A stretch of 13,949 nt of DNA, from positions 1-13,949 of the forward strand of contig CAZUAH010000360.1 of the NCBI GenBank assembly GCA_964617665.1. Direction: 5' to 3'. Numbering within the stretch: position 1 is the stretch's first letter; every line of letters begins with the position of its first letter. This DNA comes from JADHUC01 sp964617665 (lineage in GTDB: Bacteria; Planctomycetota; Planctomycetia; Pirellulales; Pirellulaceae). The position numbers and the translations under genes were made by a program. Below the pieces are notes generated by a model that worked only from the letters and a program-made list of their open reading frames with translations, was not told the origin of the DNA and searched no databases. This document shows positions 1-6,774 of this stretch, piece after piece.

Positions 1-102
1 GCCAACCACGTGTGCCGGTTGGTCTTTCGATTCACGTTCCTGAGCACTGTCGGCAGAAACCGACAACACTGCCAACAGACAAGTGATGAGCGCGTGAGAC
101 AT
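1..102 (-). CDS. Exported protein, N-terminal fragment (cut by window edge)
   Basis: Only the first 34 codons are visible; the gene runs leftward off the window. The start is ATG at 102-100, preceded on the minus strand by a purine-rich TTGGAGA about 8 nt upstream, a good Shine-Dalgarno match. The peptide begins MSHALITCLLAVLSVSADSA, a short n-region, a hydrophobic stretch and Ala/Ser-rich sites typical of a Sec signal peptide, then a hydrophilic ERESKDQPAH segment. The protein is therefore probably secreted or periplasmic. Nothing visible identifies the mature domain. It is divergent from the sialidase-like gene at 324, so the two may share the spacer as a control region. Confidence 0.6.
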   Translation of the reverse strand, partial: MSHALITCLLAVLSVSADSAQERESKDQPAHVVG

Positions 103-323
103 TCGGGAATTCTCCAAGAAGGAATGGCTAGACGACGTCCGCTCTTGATCCCAACGTGAGTAGACAACCGTAGTATACCGGCCGCCCTCCCGCCTGGACA
201 GTTGCCAGGAGTTAGTGGAAACCAAGGTAACCGGACGTTACCATTGTGGGTGAAACGGGAGGCGGTGGGCGGATTCGAATCGGCGGAGAAACCAGCTCGG
301 TCTTGCGTAGAAGGGGAATTGTC
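103..323. promoter_or_regulatory. Divergent intergenic spacer with small hairpins
   Basis: This 221-nt spacer separates two divergent genes for exported proteins, so promoters for both should lie here. Visible structures are a 6-bp perfect inverted repeat GGTAAC/GTTACC at 226-231 and 237-242 with a 5-nt loop, and CCTGG/CCAGG at 193-197 and 205-209. A ribosome-binding purine run AAGGGGAA lies at 311-318, just before ATG 324. No convincing -35/-10 pair could be assigned by eye. The control role is inferred from position only. Confidence 0.3.
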
Positions 324-1427
324 ATGCAGTTGCGGGGTCTCACCTCAGTCCTGATCGTGTTGTGTTGTATCGCCGGGAACGTATCGGCCGAGCCGTCTTT
401 TGAAGACGTGCACGCGGTCAAAATGCCAAAGGGTACGCACGGGTATCGCGGGATGAACGGCGATTTTCTCCAGCTCAAAGACGGTTCGCTGCTGTACTGC
501 TACACGCTAGGCGGAATTGTCGCTATCAAGTCGGCGGATCAGGGGACGACGTGGAGCGAGCCGTTCGCTTTGGTTCCAAACCCCAAACCGCCGGCTAAAG
601 GGTACTACTGTCACCCGAGCTTGCTGCGCGTCCAGAATGACGAGATCCTGCTGACCTACAACTACAGCACCCATCCGGCAACGCCTTACTTTGCCAAAGT
701 GTTCTATCGTCGCAGTGCGGACGAAGGTCGGACGTGGACGGAACAGTTGCTGGTCACTCCGTATCCCGGTTACACGCTGGTCCACAATGACAAACTGCTT
801 CGCCTGAAGGACGGTCGCATCATCGCTATGTCCGAACACAAGGAGTACCTGCCCAGCACATCCGACCACTCCGGCTATGTGGGCATGTGTTTCTACTCGG
901 ATGACAACGGGCATAGCTGGCATCCCAGCAAGAACAAAGTCGACCTGTACGGGACTCAGAAGGTCGAAGTGCAGGAACCCGATGCGGTCGAGTTGAAAGA
1001 CGGGCGACTGCTGATGTTTGCCCGCACCTACAGCGGACACCCGGTATGCGCCTATTCAAGTGATAAAGGCGAAACCTGGTCAGCGGGCGAGATGATGAAT
1101 CAACTCCCGATGCCGTACGCAGGTTTGCCCACCGTGCGGCGGATCCCCTCGACGAGCGATTTGTTGTTCATCTGGATCACCGAGCGGTCGGTGGACAAAG
1201 AGAATCCCAAGGTCCGCCGTCGCTGCGCCCTCTCGTGCGCCATCTCAAAAGATGAGGGCGAAACGTTTGGGCCTCTCCGCCATATCGCCCGCGATCCCAA
1301 AGATGACTTCGGGTACCAGTGTGTCGAATTCCTGGCTGACGATCTGGTACTGATCGGCTATCACGCGCGCGATGGCTTGCATGTGGCCCGAATCGCAGTT
1401 GATTGGTTCTACGCGGATCCGCAGTAG
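324..1427 (+). CDS. Secreted sialidase-like (BNR/Asp-box) protein
   Basis: A 367-aa protein starting at ATG 324, chosen because AAGGGGAA lies a few bases upstream and the product then opens with a signal peptide (MQLRGLTSVLIVLCCIAGNV, cleavage probably after SA at residue 22). In-frame GTG 246 would add 26 low-complexity residues in front of the signal peptide. Five Asp-box motifs (S-x-D-x-G-x-T/S-W/F) are visible near residues 70-77 (SADQGTTW), 131-138 (SADEGRTW), 192-199 (SDDNGHSW), 245-252 (SSDKGETW) and 308-315 (SKDEGETF), giving the spacing of a six-bladed sialidase-type propeller. Segments such as QEPDAVELKDGRLLMFART (217-234) are typical of this family. Many such proteins in planctomycetes are annotated as exo-alpha-sialidases, but the true glycan substrate is unknown, and I did not confirm an arginine triad or a Tyr/Glu nucleophile pair. 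It probably acts on extracellular or periplasmic sugars. Confidence 0.8.
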   Translation: MQLRGLTSVLIVLCCIAGNVSAEPSFEDVHAVKMPKGTHGYRGMNGDFLQLKDGSLLYCYTLGGIVAIKSADQGTTWSEPFALVPNPKPPAKGYYCHPSLLRVQNDEILLTYNYSTHPATPYFAKVFYRRSADEGRTWTEQLLVTPYPGYTLVHNDKLLRLKDGRIIAMSEHKEYLPSTSDHSGYVGMCFYSDDNGHSWHPSKNKVDLYGTQKVEVQEPDAVELKDGRLLMFARTYSGHPVCAYSSDKGETWSAGEMMNQLPMPYAGLPTVRRIPSTSDLLFIWITERSVDKENPKVRRRCALSCAISKDEGETFGPLRHIARDPKDDFGYQCVEFLADDLVLIGYHARDGLHVARIAVDWFYADPQ

Positions 1428-1437
1428 CGAGACGGTC

Positions 1438-1462
1438 GATTGACGGTGTTATGTCGTCAATC
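1438..1462 (+). terminator. Stem-loop after the sialidase-like gene
   Basis: An 8-bp perfect stem, GATTGACG (1438-1445) and CGTCAATC (1455-1462), encloses a 9-nt loop, starting 10 nt after the TAG at 1425-1427. It can be extended by GTC/GAC across a one-base bulge. The position suits a transcript end, but no T-run follows, so a classic intrinsic terminator is not shown; it could equally be a 3'-end stabilising structure. Confidence 0.3.
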
Positions 1463-1529
1463 AGACGACGGTTTGTGTCAACAACCTACCATGTAACGCT
1501 CGACTGATTATCGCGAAAAGAGGTATGTG

Positions 1530-2328
1530 ATGAAAACGACTAAGCAGTGCTTAGAAACAAATGCGCGGTTGCCCATGCCGAATGTGGGAGAAATCGACGA
1601 TTCAGCGCGCTTCGAACTGTGCAAACGATATCAAGCTCCGCTTGGCTGGGGACTTGGGTTTGTTGCAGGCTGGGTCTTGCTTGCTGCGCCATTTACATTT
1701 GGAGCCGACGAAGACTGGGCGCAATGGCGTGGTCCTCGTCAGGATGGGATTTCCTTGGAGACGGGCCTGTTGGCCNNNNNNNNNNNNNNNNNNNNNNNNN
1801 NNNNNNNNNNNNNNNNNNNNNNNNNNNNNNNNNNNNNNNNNNNNNNNNNNNNNNNNNNNNNNNNNNNNNNNNNNNCCGATCTACCGCGATGGCCTGCTGT
1901 TCGTATCCTCTGGTTACGGAACGGGTTGCGCGTTGTTCAGGTTGAGCGTTACGGATGGTACCGCCGCGGCCGAGGAACTCTGGGCCAGTAAGTCCATGAA
2001 GAACTACTTCTCGACCAGCATTCTGCATCAGGGCCATATTTTCGGCTTCAACAACACGATGCTGACGTGCATGGATTTCGAGACGGGCGATGTGACTTGG
2101 CGCCAGCGAGGTTTCAACAAAGGCTCGGTGCTGATGGCCGACGGCAAGTTGATCATACTCGGCGAACGTGGCATGCTGGCCCTGGCCGAAGCCTCGCCCG
2201 AGGAATACACAGAAATCTCCAGTGTACCGGTCTTCGAAGGAAAATCCTGGACAGTACCAACCGTGGCCGGTGGCAAGATTTTCCTTCGCAACGAAGAAGA
2301 ACTCGCCTGCCTGAATCTGAAGCCGTAG
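1530..2328 (+). CDS. PQQ-like beta-propeller repeat protein, interrupted by assembly gap
   Basis: The start is ATG 1530, with AGAGG at 1518-1523 as ribosome-binding site; GTG 1527 is an alternative. The first part (1530-1775, 82 codons) has an unusually long hydrophilic head of about 35 residues, then a hydrophobic segment GWGLGFVAGWVLLAAPFTFG acting as signal peptide or anchor. It continues with ADEDWAQWRGPRQDGIS, the hallmark mature N-terminus of this family in planctomycetes. After the N run, 1876-2328 (150 codons, reading frame starting exactly at 1876) gives beta-propeller blades: MDFETGDVTW, KSWTVPTVAGGKIFLRNEEELACLNLKP, stop TAG-free end at 2328. The two halves are in different nominal frames only because the N count is arbitrary. 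Family members are usually a little over 400 aa, so several hundred bases are probably missing; two separate genes cannot be fully excluded. Role unknown; likely periplasmic or cell-surface scaffold, and binding of PQQ cofactor is not implied. Confidence 0.7.
1776..1875. other. Assembly gap (100 N)
   Basis: Exactly 100 undetermined bases, the conventional filler for a scaffold gap of unknown size. It lies inside the beta-propeller gene, and any reading frame spanning it is meaningless. Confidence 0.95.
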
Positions 2329-2345
2329 CGTTGCGGTGCAGCCTA

Positions 2346-2426
2346 TTTAACGCCGAGCCGGCAGGCGACCGGCCGTTCTGTGCTGGTAGGTCTACCACTG
2401 CCGTCGCCTGCCGGCTCGGCGTTAAA
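2346..2426. repeat. 24-bp perfect inverted repeat between convergent genes
   Basis: The left arm at 2346-2369 and the right arm at 2403-2426 are exact reverse complements over 24 bp, with GC-rich core GCCGAGCCGGCAGGCGAC, and a 33-nt loop. The loop contains a further small inverted repeat TGGTAG/CTACCA. The element sits between the beta-propeller gene stop (2328) and the symporter stop; its right arm overlaps the symporter TAA (2424-2422). Location fits a bidirectional terminator for two convergent operons, but no U-run follows on either strand. The length and perfection also suit a dispersed REP-like palindrome. Confidence 0.75.
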
Positions 2427-3993
2427 CGGACGTGATCTCGCCTGAGCGAATCACGTCACGAAAATACCGATCCAACACTGCTTTGGACGGCGGTTTGGTC
2501 ACAAGTGAGACGACGACCAGCGTGATTGACGAGGCTGCAAATACTGTGGCCACGGGCATCATTTCAAGGAAGAGATACGTGCGGTTCGCGCCCCAGTCGG
2601 CCTGACGGAACAGGATGAGCCAGACGAGGGCGGCTACGACGACCGATGCAATCGCGCCGGCTCGGGTCACCCGCTTCCAGTACAGGGACGCGAACACCAA
2701 AGGGAACAGGCTGGCGAATCCGCTGAAACACCAGACTCCCAGCACGAACACCGAGATGTTTCTAGCATCGGCCAGCAAGGCCAGGACGTAGGAGATCACC
2801 ACGACCCCCACCACGAACGAGCGGCCGATCCAGATTCGTTGCGCGTCGCTGAAGCGATCCTCGCCGTAGTGGTGCAGGACCACGTCGTGGGTAAACATGC
2901 TGCCGATACACAAAAACTGGCTGTCCAGTGACGACATGATGGCCGCCAGGATTCCCACGGTGAGGAACCCGGCCAGGTAAGGGTTTGTCAGCTTCTTGAC
3001 CATGAAGGCGAGCACGGAGTTGGGATTCTCGGCGATCTTCGGCGGGATGATCGCCACCCCGTCCAGGAGTCCAGTCGCCCACACTCCCAGCAGCACGCAC
3101 GGCACCCACACGACCATGATGAACAGCGGGTGCAAGAACACGGTGGGCCGAAACGTTCGGGCCGACTTGGCGGTCATCCAGTGTTGGAACAGGTGAGGAA
3201 ACATCGCCACCGAGAGTGGGATGAACGCGTAGCTGGCGAACCGCGAGAAGCTGATGTGCTCGCTGCGGACCAATAGGTCGGGTCGCATCTCGGCGATCGA
3301 CGCCGTGGCCGCCTCGGCTCCGCCAAGCCGCCAGGCGATCACCAGGAAAGTGATCACCCCGAGGATCATGAAGATGCAGGTCTGAAGAGCGTTTGCCCAG
3401 GCCGTGCTGCGGAGCCCGCCGCCAAACACGTAAATCAGCACCACCGCGCAGATCATCCCCGAGCCGATCGGCATTGGGATTCCGCCGGGAGTCTTGGGGG
3501 TGGGCGTGTTGGGGAACCACTCGGGAAAGGCCCCGGCCGTGATCGCCGCCATCACCTTTCCGCCACCGAGGATGCCGATCAGCAGATAAGGAATGATCAG
3601 GCCCACCAGGATCGGAAACAGAATCGATCCTAACGCCGGGCTCTCGAAGCGGTTGCGGAAGTACTGGATCTGCGTGGTGAAACCATGCCGCTTGCCGATC
3701 TTCCAGAGTTTCACGCCAATCAGGAAGAAGCATAGCGAGTGGATTATGCCCGACTTGGACGCCATCAGCCCATAGACGCCGATGCCGTCCTTGAACGCCT
3801 CGCCCGAGCTGCCCACCAGGGCGAATGCGGTCATCGTGGTGCCAAATACCGACATGATCAGCAGGAACGGTCCGATCGATCGGCTGGCCAGGAAGTAGTC
3901 GCCCGACGTATGGCGTGAAAACGCTACGTGCGCGTATCGCGTCACAAACAACAGCACGCCCAGGTAAATAACAATGATCACAAACTGAGTCAT
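2422..3993 (-). CDS. Sodium/solute symporter (SSS family)
   Basis: A 523-aa integral membrane protein with about 13 hydrophobic helices, predicted to import a small solute with Na+. Family features visible: GDYFLASRSIG (31-41) after TM1, TTMTAFALVGSSGEAF (52-67), FGGGLRSTAWANALQT (190-205, the GG-[LM]-R/K-[AS]-x-x-W loop), MSSLDSQFLCIGSMFTHD (353-370), which matches the helix-8 Na+-site region S-[SA]-x-D-[ST]-x, and PLVFASLYWKRVTRAGA (431-447). Length fits the family. The start ATG (3993-3991) overlaps the stop of the DUF3311 gene in an ATGA, so the two are translationally coupled, as is common for DUF3311/SSS pairs. Substrate cannot be read from sequence; being in one operon with an acid-activating enzyme and an aldehyde dehydrogenase suggests an organic acid or similar metabolite. 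It is the last gene of the leftward operon. Confidence 0.9.
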   Translation of the reverse strand: MTQFVIIVIYLGVLLFVTRYAHVAFSRHTSGDYFLASRSIGPFLLIMSVFGTTMTAFALVGSSGEAFKDGIGVYGLMASKSGIIHSLCFFLIGVKLWKIGKRHGFTTQIQYFRNRFESPALGSILFPILVGLIIPYLLIGILGGGKVMAAITAGAFPEWFPNTPTPKTPGGIPMPIGSGMICAVVLIYVFGGGLRSTAWANALQTCIFMILGVITFLVIAWRLGGAEAATASIAEMRPDLLVRSEHISFSRFASYAFIPLSVAMFPHLFQHWMTAKSARTFRPTVFLHPLFIMVVWVPCVLLGVWATGLLDGVAIIPPKIAENPNSVLAFMVKKLTNPYLAGFLTVGILAAIMSSLDSQFLCIGSMFTHDVVLHHYGEDRFSDAQRIWIGRSFVVGVVVISYVLALLADARNISVFVLGVWCFSGFASLFPLVFASLYWKRVTRAGAIASVVVAALVWLILFRQADWGANRTYLFLEMMPVATVFAASSITLVVVSLVTKPPSKAVLDRYFRDVIRSGEITSV

Positions 3994-4211
3994 CCTGCGG
4001 CCTCCTCGTCAACTTCGTCGCGGAATAACTCCGGCCAGACTCGAAAGACGGCCACCGCCCACAGTCCGGCTGCGGCCAGGGAGATCAACGCCTGGTACCC
4101 CAATCCCACTGGCAGAAAGCCGAAGACCAGACGTCCGTCATCCCAAAACCACCAATCGTGGTGAACAACGAAAAGCACGACAAGAGCGAGCCAAAACAGG
4201 ATGCGTTTCAT
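3990..4211 (-). CDS. DUF3311 small membrane protein
   Basis: A 73-aa protein starting at ATG 4211. It has two hydrophobic helices: ILFWLALVVLFVV (4-16) and about residues 36-56 (GLGYQALISLAAAGLWAVAVF), joined by HHDWWFWDDGRLVFGFLP; the D-W-W-F-W aromatic stretch and short two-helix layout match the DUF3311 family. The C-terminus is acidic (RDEVDEEAAG). Members are typically encoded immediately before a sodium/solute symporter, exactly as here, where the stop overlaps the symporter start by 4 nt, and are thought to be an accessory subunit, although the role is not established. It starts 29 nt after the ALDH stop, so it probably belongs to the same operon. In-frame codons further upstream (to 4331) lie inside the ALDH gene and are not used. 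Confidence 0.8.
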   Translation of the reverse strand: MKRILFWLALVVLFVVHHDWWFWDDGRLVFGFLPVGLGYQALISLAAAGLWAVAVFRVWPELFRDEVDEEAAG

Positions 4212-4240
4212 AGGATGGTTCCGTTTGTCTTCGCCTTGTG

Positions 4241-5674
4241 TCACGCACCCACGGCAACGAAACTTTGCCTTTGGAAGGCCCGCTGCTGATACAGGTGGTG
4301 GAAGATGTTTCCTTCGTGTGGCTGGTCCCACTGGAGGACGGTAGTCGGAATGGGGCCTAGATTAAGTCTGCCGATGTCGGCGCGGGCCAATAGCGCGTTC
4401 TCAGTCGACGGCTGCTCCGTCAATGCTGTCAATACAAGGCTGGGGCCGAGCGATGGGACCAGTTGTTCGTCTGGCTGTTCGATCACGCTGACGAACGGGA
4501 ACAAGTACTCTTGGTTTGCGAGGGCATGGTCTGCGTCTTCACAATAGATCACCGTGGGCTGCAGATAGGTGCCTCCGTCGTATTCGACCAGCCGATCGCC
4601 TTCCCGATATTGGGCGGTCACGTCCTCGGCGCCTTTCTGTGCTAAGTCGCGTTCGATCGCCGCGTTGATTCCCCGGGCGATGGCAGGATCTGCGAAGGCA
4701 GCAAGCGTCGCCTCCGGATCGTCACGCCGACGTGGGACGATCTGCGCCAAGCGTTGGGCGAGAGCGTCGGCCAGTTCCTTCCCGTGGGACGCTGTGCGAA
4801 TGCTGGATGCATTGATGCATGAGCGACCTCCGTTGGCCGCTACGGACGTGACGATCAGATCGAGGGAATCGGCCCAGGACGGCGATTGATCAGATCCGAA
4901 CAGGATCTTGCTGTAACCGGGGCCGTGAATCTCGACCCGCGGATCGTTCAGCCATGGTCGCACCGTCGGCCCCGCACCGAACATCATGGAGCAACCGCAT
5001 TTCCGAAGGATCACTCCGGCGCCATCATGTCCGCACGGGTAGTAGCCAAATGCCGACGCAGGCAACCCAGCTAGTCGCATGGCCTCCAGGATTCGTAGCG
5101 GTGTCCAAGGCTCTCGTTGGCCGGGTTTCAACGCCACCGGTGTCTTCAAGGCCAACGCGGGTATCCACAAGGCGTGAACGCCGGGCGAGTTGGCGGGCAA
5201 TATGGCACCGAAACGTCGAGCTCGCGCGGCGTAGCTGACAATGTGCCCGTCTCGATTTCCGTAGCCCGCATCCAATGTCGCGAGATCAAGCCCGCCGGTC
5301 AGACCATCGAGGATCTGGCCGGTGTTGGTCATCGCCGCTTCGATTTTCTTCATGTTCTGGCGGCATAGCTCGTGCGGCAAACCGGTCGTGGCGGATTGAG
5401 CGGCGACAAACTGCTCCGGCGATTGACTTTGGTCGCCGATTGGCAGGTCGGCGAGCATGAAGTGTTCGGCGGCTTGGCGAAGACGATCGAGGATGTCCGC
5501 AGAGGTCAGCGTCTGAAATTCCGGCCATGCATCCTGCCGCAAGTCGCGCGATATCAGCCCTGCGTTTGCCTGACTTACCTTAGCTACGGGTTCGCCGGTG
5601 GCGTAATCACGCAGCGTCAGCAACTCCTTGCTGTAGTATGCCTGGCCCGATCGCAGAATAGGAATGTTCCACAT
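4241..5674 (-). CDS. Aldehyde dehydrogenase superfamily protein (possible LuxC-like acyl reductase)
   Basis: A 477-aa protein. The start ATG (5674-5672) overlaps the TGA of the upstream ligase by one base (TGATG), with GAGGG just upstream; the frame stays open to 5965 but that part is a shadow of the ligase gene. ALDH landmarks in order: cofactor-fold segment GAILPANSPGVHALWIPALA (156-175, equivalent to the PWNFP region), LKPG with Lys183, E-I-H-G at 249-251 (position of the ELGG general-base glutamate), NGGRSCINAS with the likely nucleophile Cys286, and QEYLFPFVSVI (388-398, equivalent to the E-x-F-G-P motif). Length is that of a normal ALDH. It should be a cytosolic NAD(P)-dependent enzyme. 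Following an acyl-adenylating enzyme, it could reduce an activated acyl group to aldehyde, as LuxC does with LuxE, or oxidise an aldehyde; sequence does not decide. The divergent H250 in ELGG and Pro in the E-x-F-G-P site mark it as an unusual subgroup. Confidence 0.8.
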   Translation of the reverse strand: MWNIPILRSGQAYYSKELLTLRDYATGEPVAKVSQANAGLISRDLRQDAWPEFQTLTSADILDRLRQAAEHFMLADLPIGDQSQSPEQFVAAQSATTGLPHELCRQNMKKIEAAMTNTGQILDGLTGGLDLATLDAGYGNRDGHIVSYAARARRFGAILPANSPGVHALWIPALALKTPVALKPGQREPWTPLRILEAMRLAGLPASAFGYYPCGHDGAGVILRKCGCSMMFGAGPTVRPWLNDPRVEIHGPGYSKILFGSDQSPSWADSLDLIVTSVAANGGRSCINASSIRTASHGKELADALAQRLAQIVPRRRDDPEATLAAFADPAIARGINAAIERDLAQKGAEDVTAQYREGDRLVEYDGGTYLQPTVIYCEDADHALANQEYLFPFVSVIEQPDEQLVPSLGPSLVLTALTEQPSTENALLARADIGRLNLGPIPTTVLQWDQPHEGNIFHHLYQQRAFQRQSFVAVGA

Positions 5675-6774
5675 CAGTAGACACCCTCGACCACGTTCGC
5701 TTCCATCTTGCGGAACGGTCGCACGTCGCCGGCACCGTCCCACGGGTATTCGGATATCGGGCGAGTGCGAATCACCTCGTCGCGTTCCAGGAAACCCGGC
5801 ATAAAGAACTCTTTGGTCAACGTGGTCAGTTTTGCTCGGCCGCGTTCGCCGTAGTCCACCAGTTGGTCCGGATTGTCCGGATCGACGACGCGAAGAACCG
5901 CACGTGGCTGCGGAGCGTGGTAGATGATCATGTAGTCGTCGGCCGGGTCGAACGGCTTGTGACATGCCAAGCCCATTAGTGTGTTCCCATACGTCGGAAC
6001 GAACTCAGCACCTTCTAGCAGTTCCTCGCGAGCGAATCGGTGAAACTGCCTTGTCATCTCTGTTCCACCGCAAAAGACGCCTTTGATGCCGACCTGACGC
6101 AGAGAGACCTTTTCGCACAACGCCTCAAGCAGTTTCGGCGTGGTGAACATGCATTGGATGTCGTCGTGAGCCCGCAACAGGGTAAGGGCTTGTTGAATCA
6201 CATGCTCCTTGTAGTCCTCCACCGCGTCGATCTGCCCTTTCTTGATTAGCCGAATGACCCAGCGAGGGTCCATGTCCACACAGAAGCAGATTCCGCCGCG
6301 GACCTGGGCCAGGTGTTCGATGGCCAGCCGAAGACGACGCGGGCCGGACGGTCCCAGGTGCAGCCAGTTGGCGCCGCGGGGAAATGCCTCGTCGCTCAAG
6401 GTCTCGCTGAACATGGAATAGTCGATGCGGAAGTCGTCAGCACTGATACGGCTTTTCGGTACGCCTGTGCTGCCGCCCGTTTCGAATACATATATGGGCT
6501 TATCGGCGAACCCTTTGGGCACCCAACGTCGCGCGGGGCCGCCGCGCATCCAGTCGTCCTGGAACAGGCCGAATCGGTCCAGGTCGTCGAAACCGCGAAT
6601 CTCTTCGCGCGGGTCCCAGTCGAGCCCTTCCGCGAATTCCAGCCAGAATGGGCAGCCCGTCTCTGGATCGAAATGCCATTGGACAACTTCGCGAGTCCAC
6701 GCATCGAGACGTTCACGCGTCTCGGCCACGCGTACATCGAGATCGGTTTCCTGTCGCGTATCAACGACGCTCAT
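5674..6774 (-). CDS. Acyl-adenylating enzyme, LuxE/PaaK-like
   Basis: A 366-aa protein. ATG 6774 was chosen because it overlaps the preceding TGA (TGATG) and has GAGGTG at good spacing; a TTG codon lies just before it. The phosphate-binding loop YVFETGGSTGVPKS (95-108) is the A3 motif of the ANL adenylating superfamily, and VPTYGNTLMG (259-268) occupies the Y-G-x-T (A5) position. GERGRAKLTTLT (309-320) matches the PaaK/LuxE G-E-x-G-x-L-x-x-T segment. Length is close to LuxE acyl-protein synthetase (about 370 aa) and shorter than phenylacetate-CoA ligase (about 430 aa), so the C-terminal lid domain is small or missing. Expected activity: ATP-dependent activation of a carboxylic acid as acyl-AMP, then transfer to a thiol (CoA, carrier or Cys). 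The coupled downstream ALDH-type gene suggests a two-enzyme acid/aldehyde interconversion. Substrate is unknown; an aromatic acid is a guess from the neighbouring chorismate-lyase-like gene. Confidence 0.75.
   Translation of the reverse strand: MSVVDTRQETDLDVRVAETRERLDAWTREVVQWHFDPETGCPFWLEFAEGLDWDPREEIRGFDDLDRFGLFQDDWMRGGPARRWVPKGFADKPIYVFETGGSTGVPKSRISADDFRIDYSMFSETLSDEAFPRGANWLHLGPSGPRRLRLAIEHLAQVRGGICFCVDMDPRWVIRLIKKGQIDAVEDYKEHVIQQALTLLRAHDDIQCMFTTPKLLEALCEKVSLRQVGIKGVFCGGTEMTRQFHRFAREELLEGAEFVPTYGNTLMGLACHKPFDPADDYMIIYHAPQPRAVLRVVDPDNPDQLVDYGERGRAKLTTLTKEFFMPGFLERDEVIRTRPISEYPWDGAGDVRPFRKMEANVVEGVY

Noticed and set aside
246..323. GTG-initiated extension of the sialidase-like protein
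   Set aside because: It would put Gly/Arg-rich residues before the signal peptide; ATG 324 has a good ribosome site.
1527..1991. 154-codon frame reading through the N run
   Set aside because: The N count is arbitrary; after the gap this frame gives Arg/Trp-rich noise, while the frame from 1876 gives clear propeller sequence.
4212..4331. Forty-codon extension of the DUF3311 protein
   Set aside because: It overlaps the ALDH gene and ATG 4211 gives a normal DUF3311 length with a membrane helix at the start.
5675..5965. In-frame 97-codon upstream extension of the ALDH gene
   Set aside because: It lies wholly inside the ligase gene in another frame, has low-complexity Arg/Ser-rich content, and the TGATG-coupled ATG 5674 starts a normal-length ALDH.
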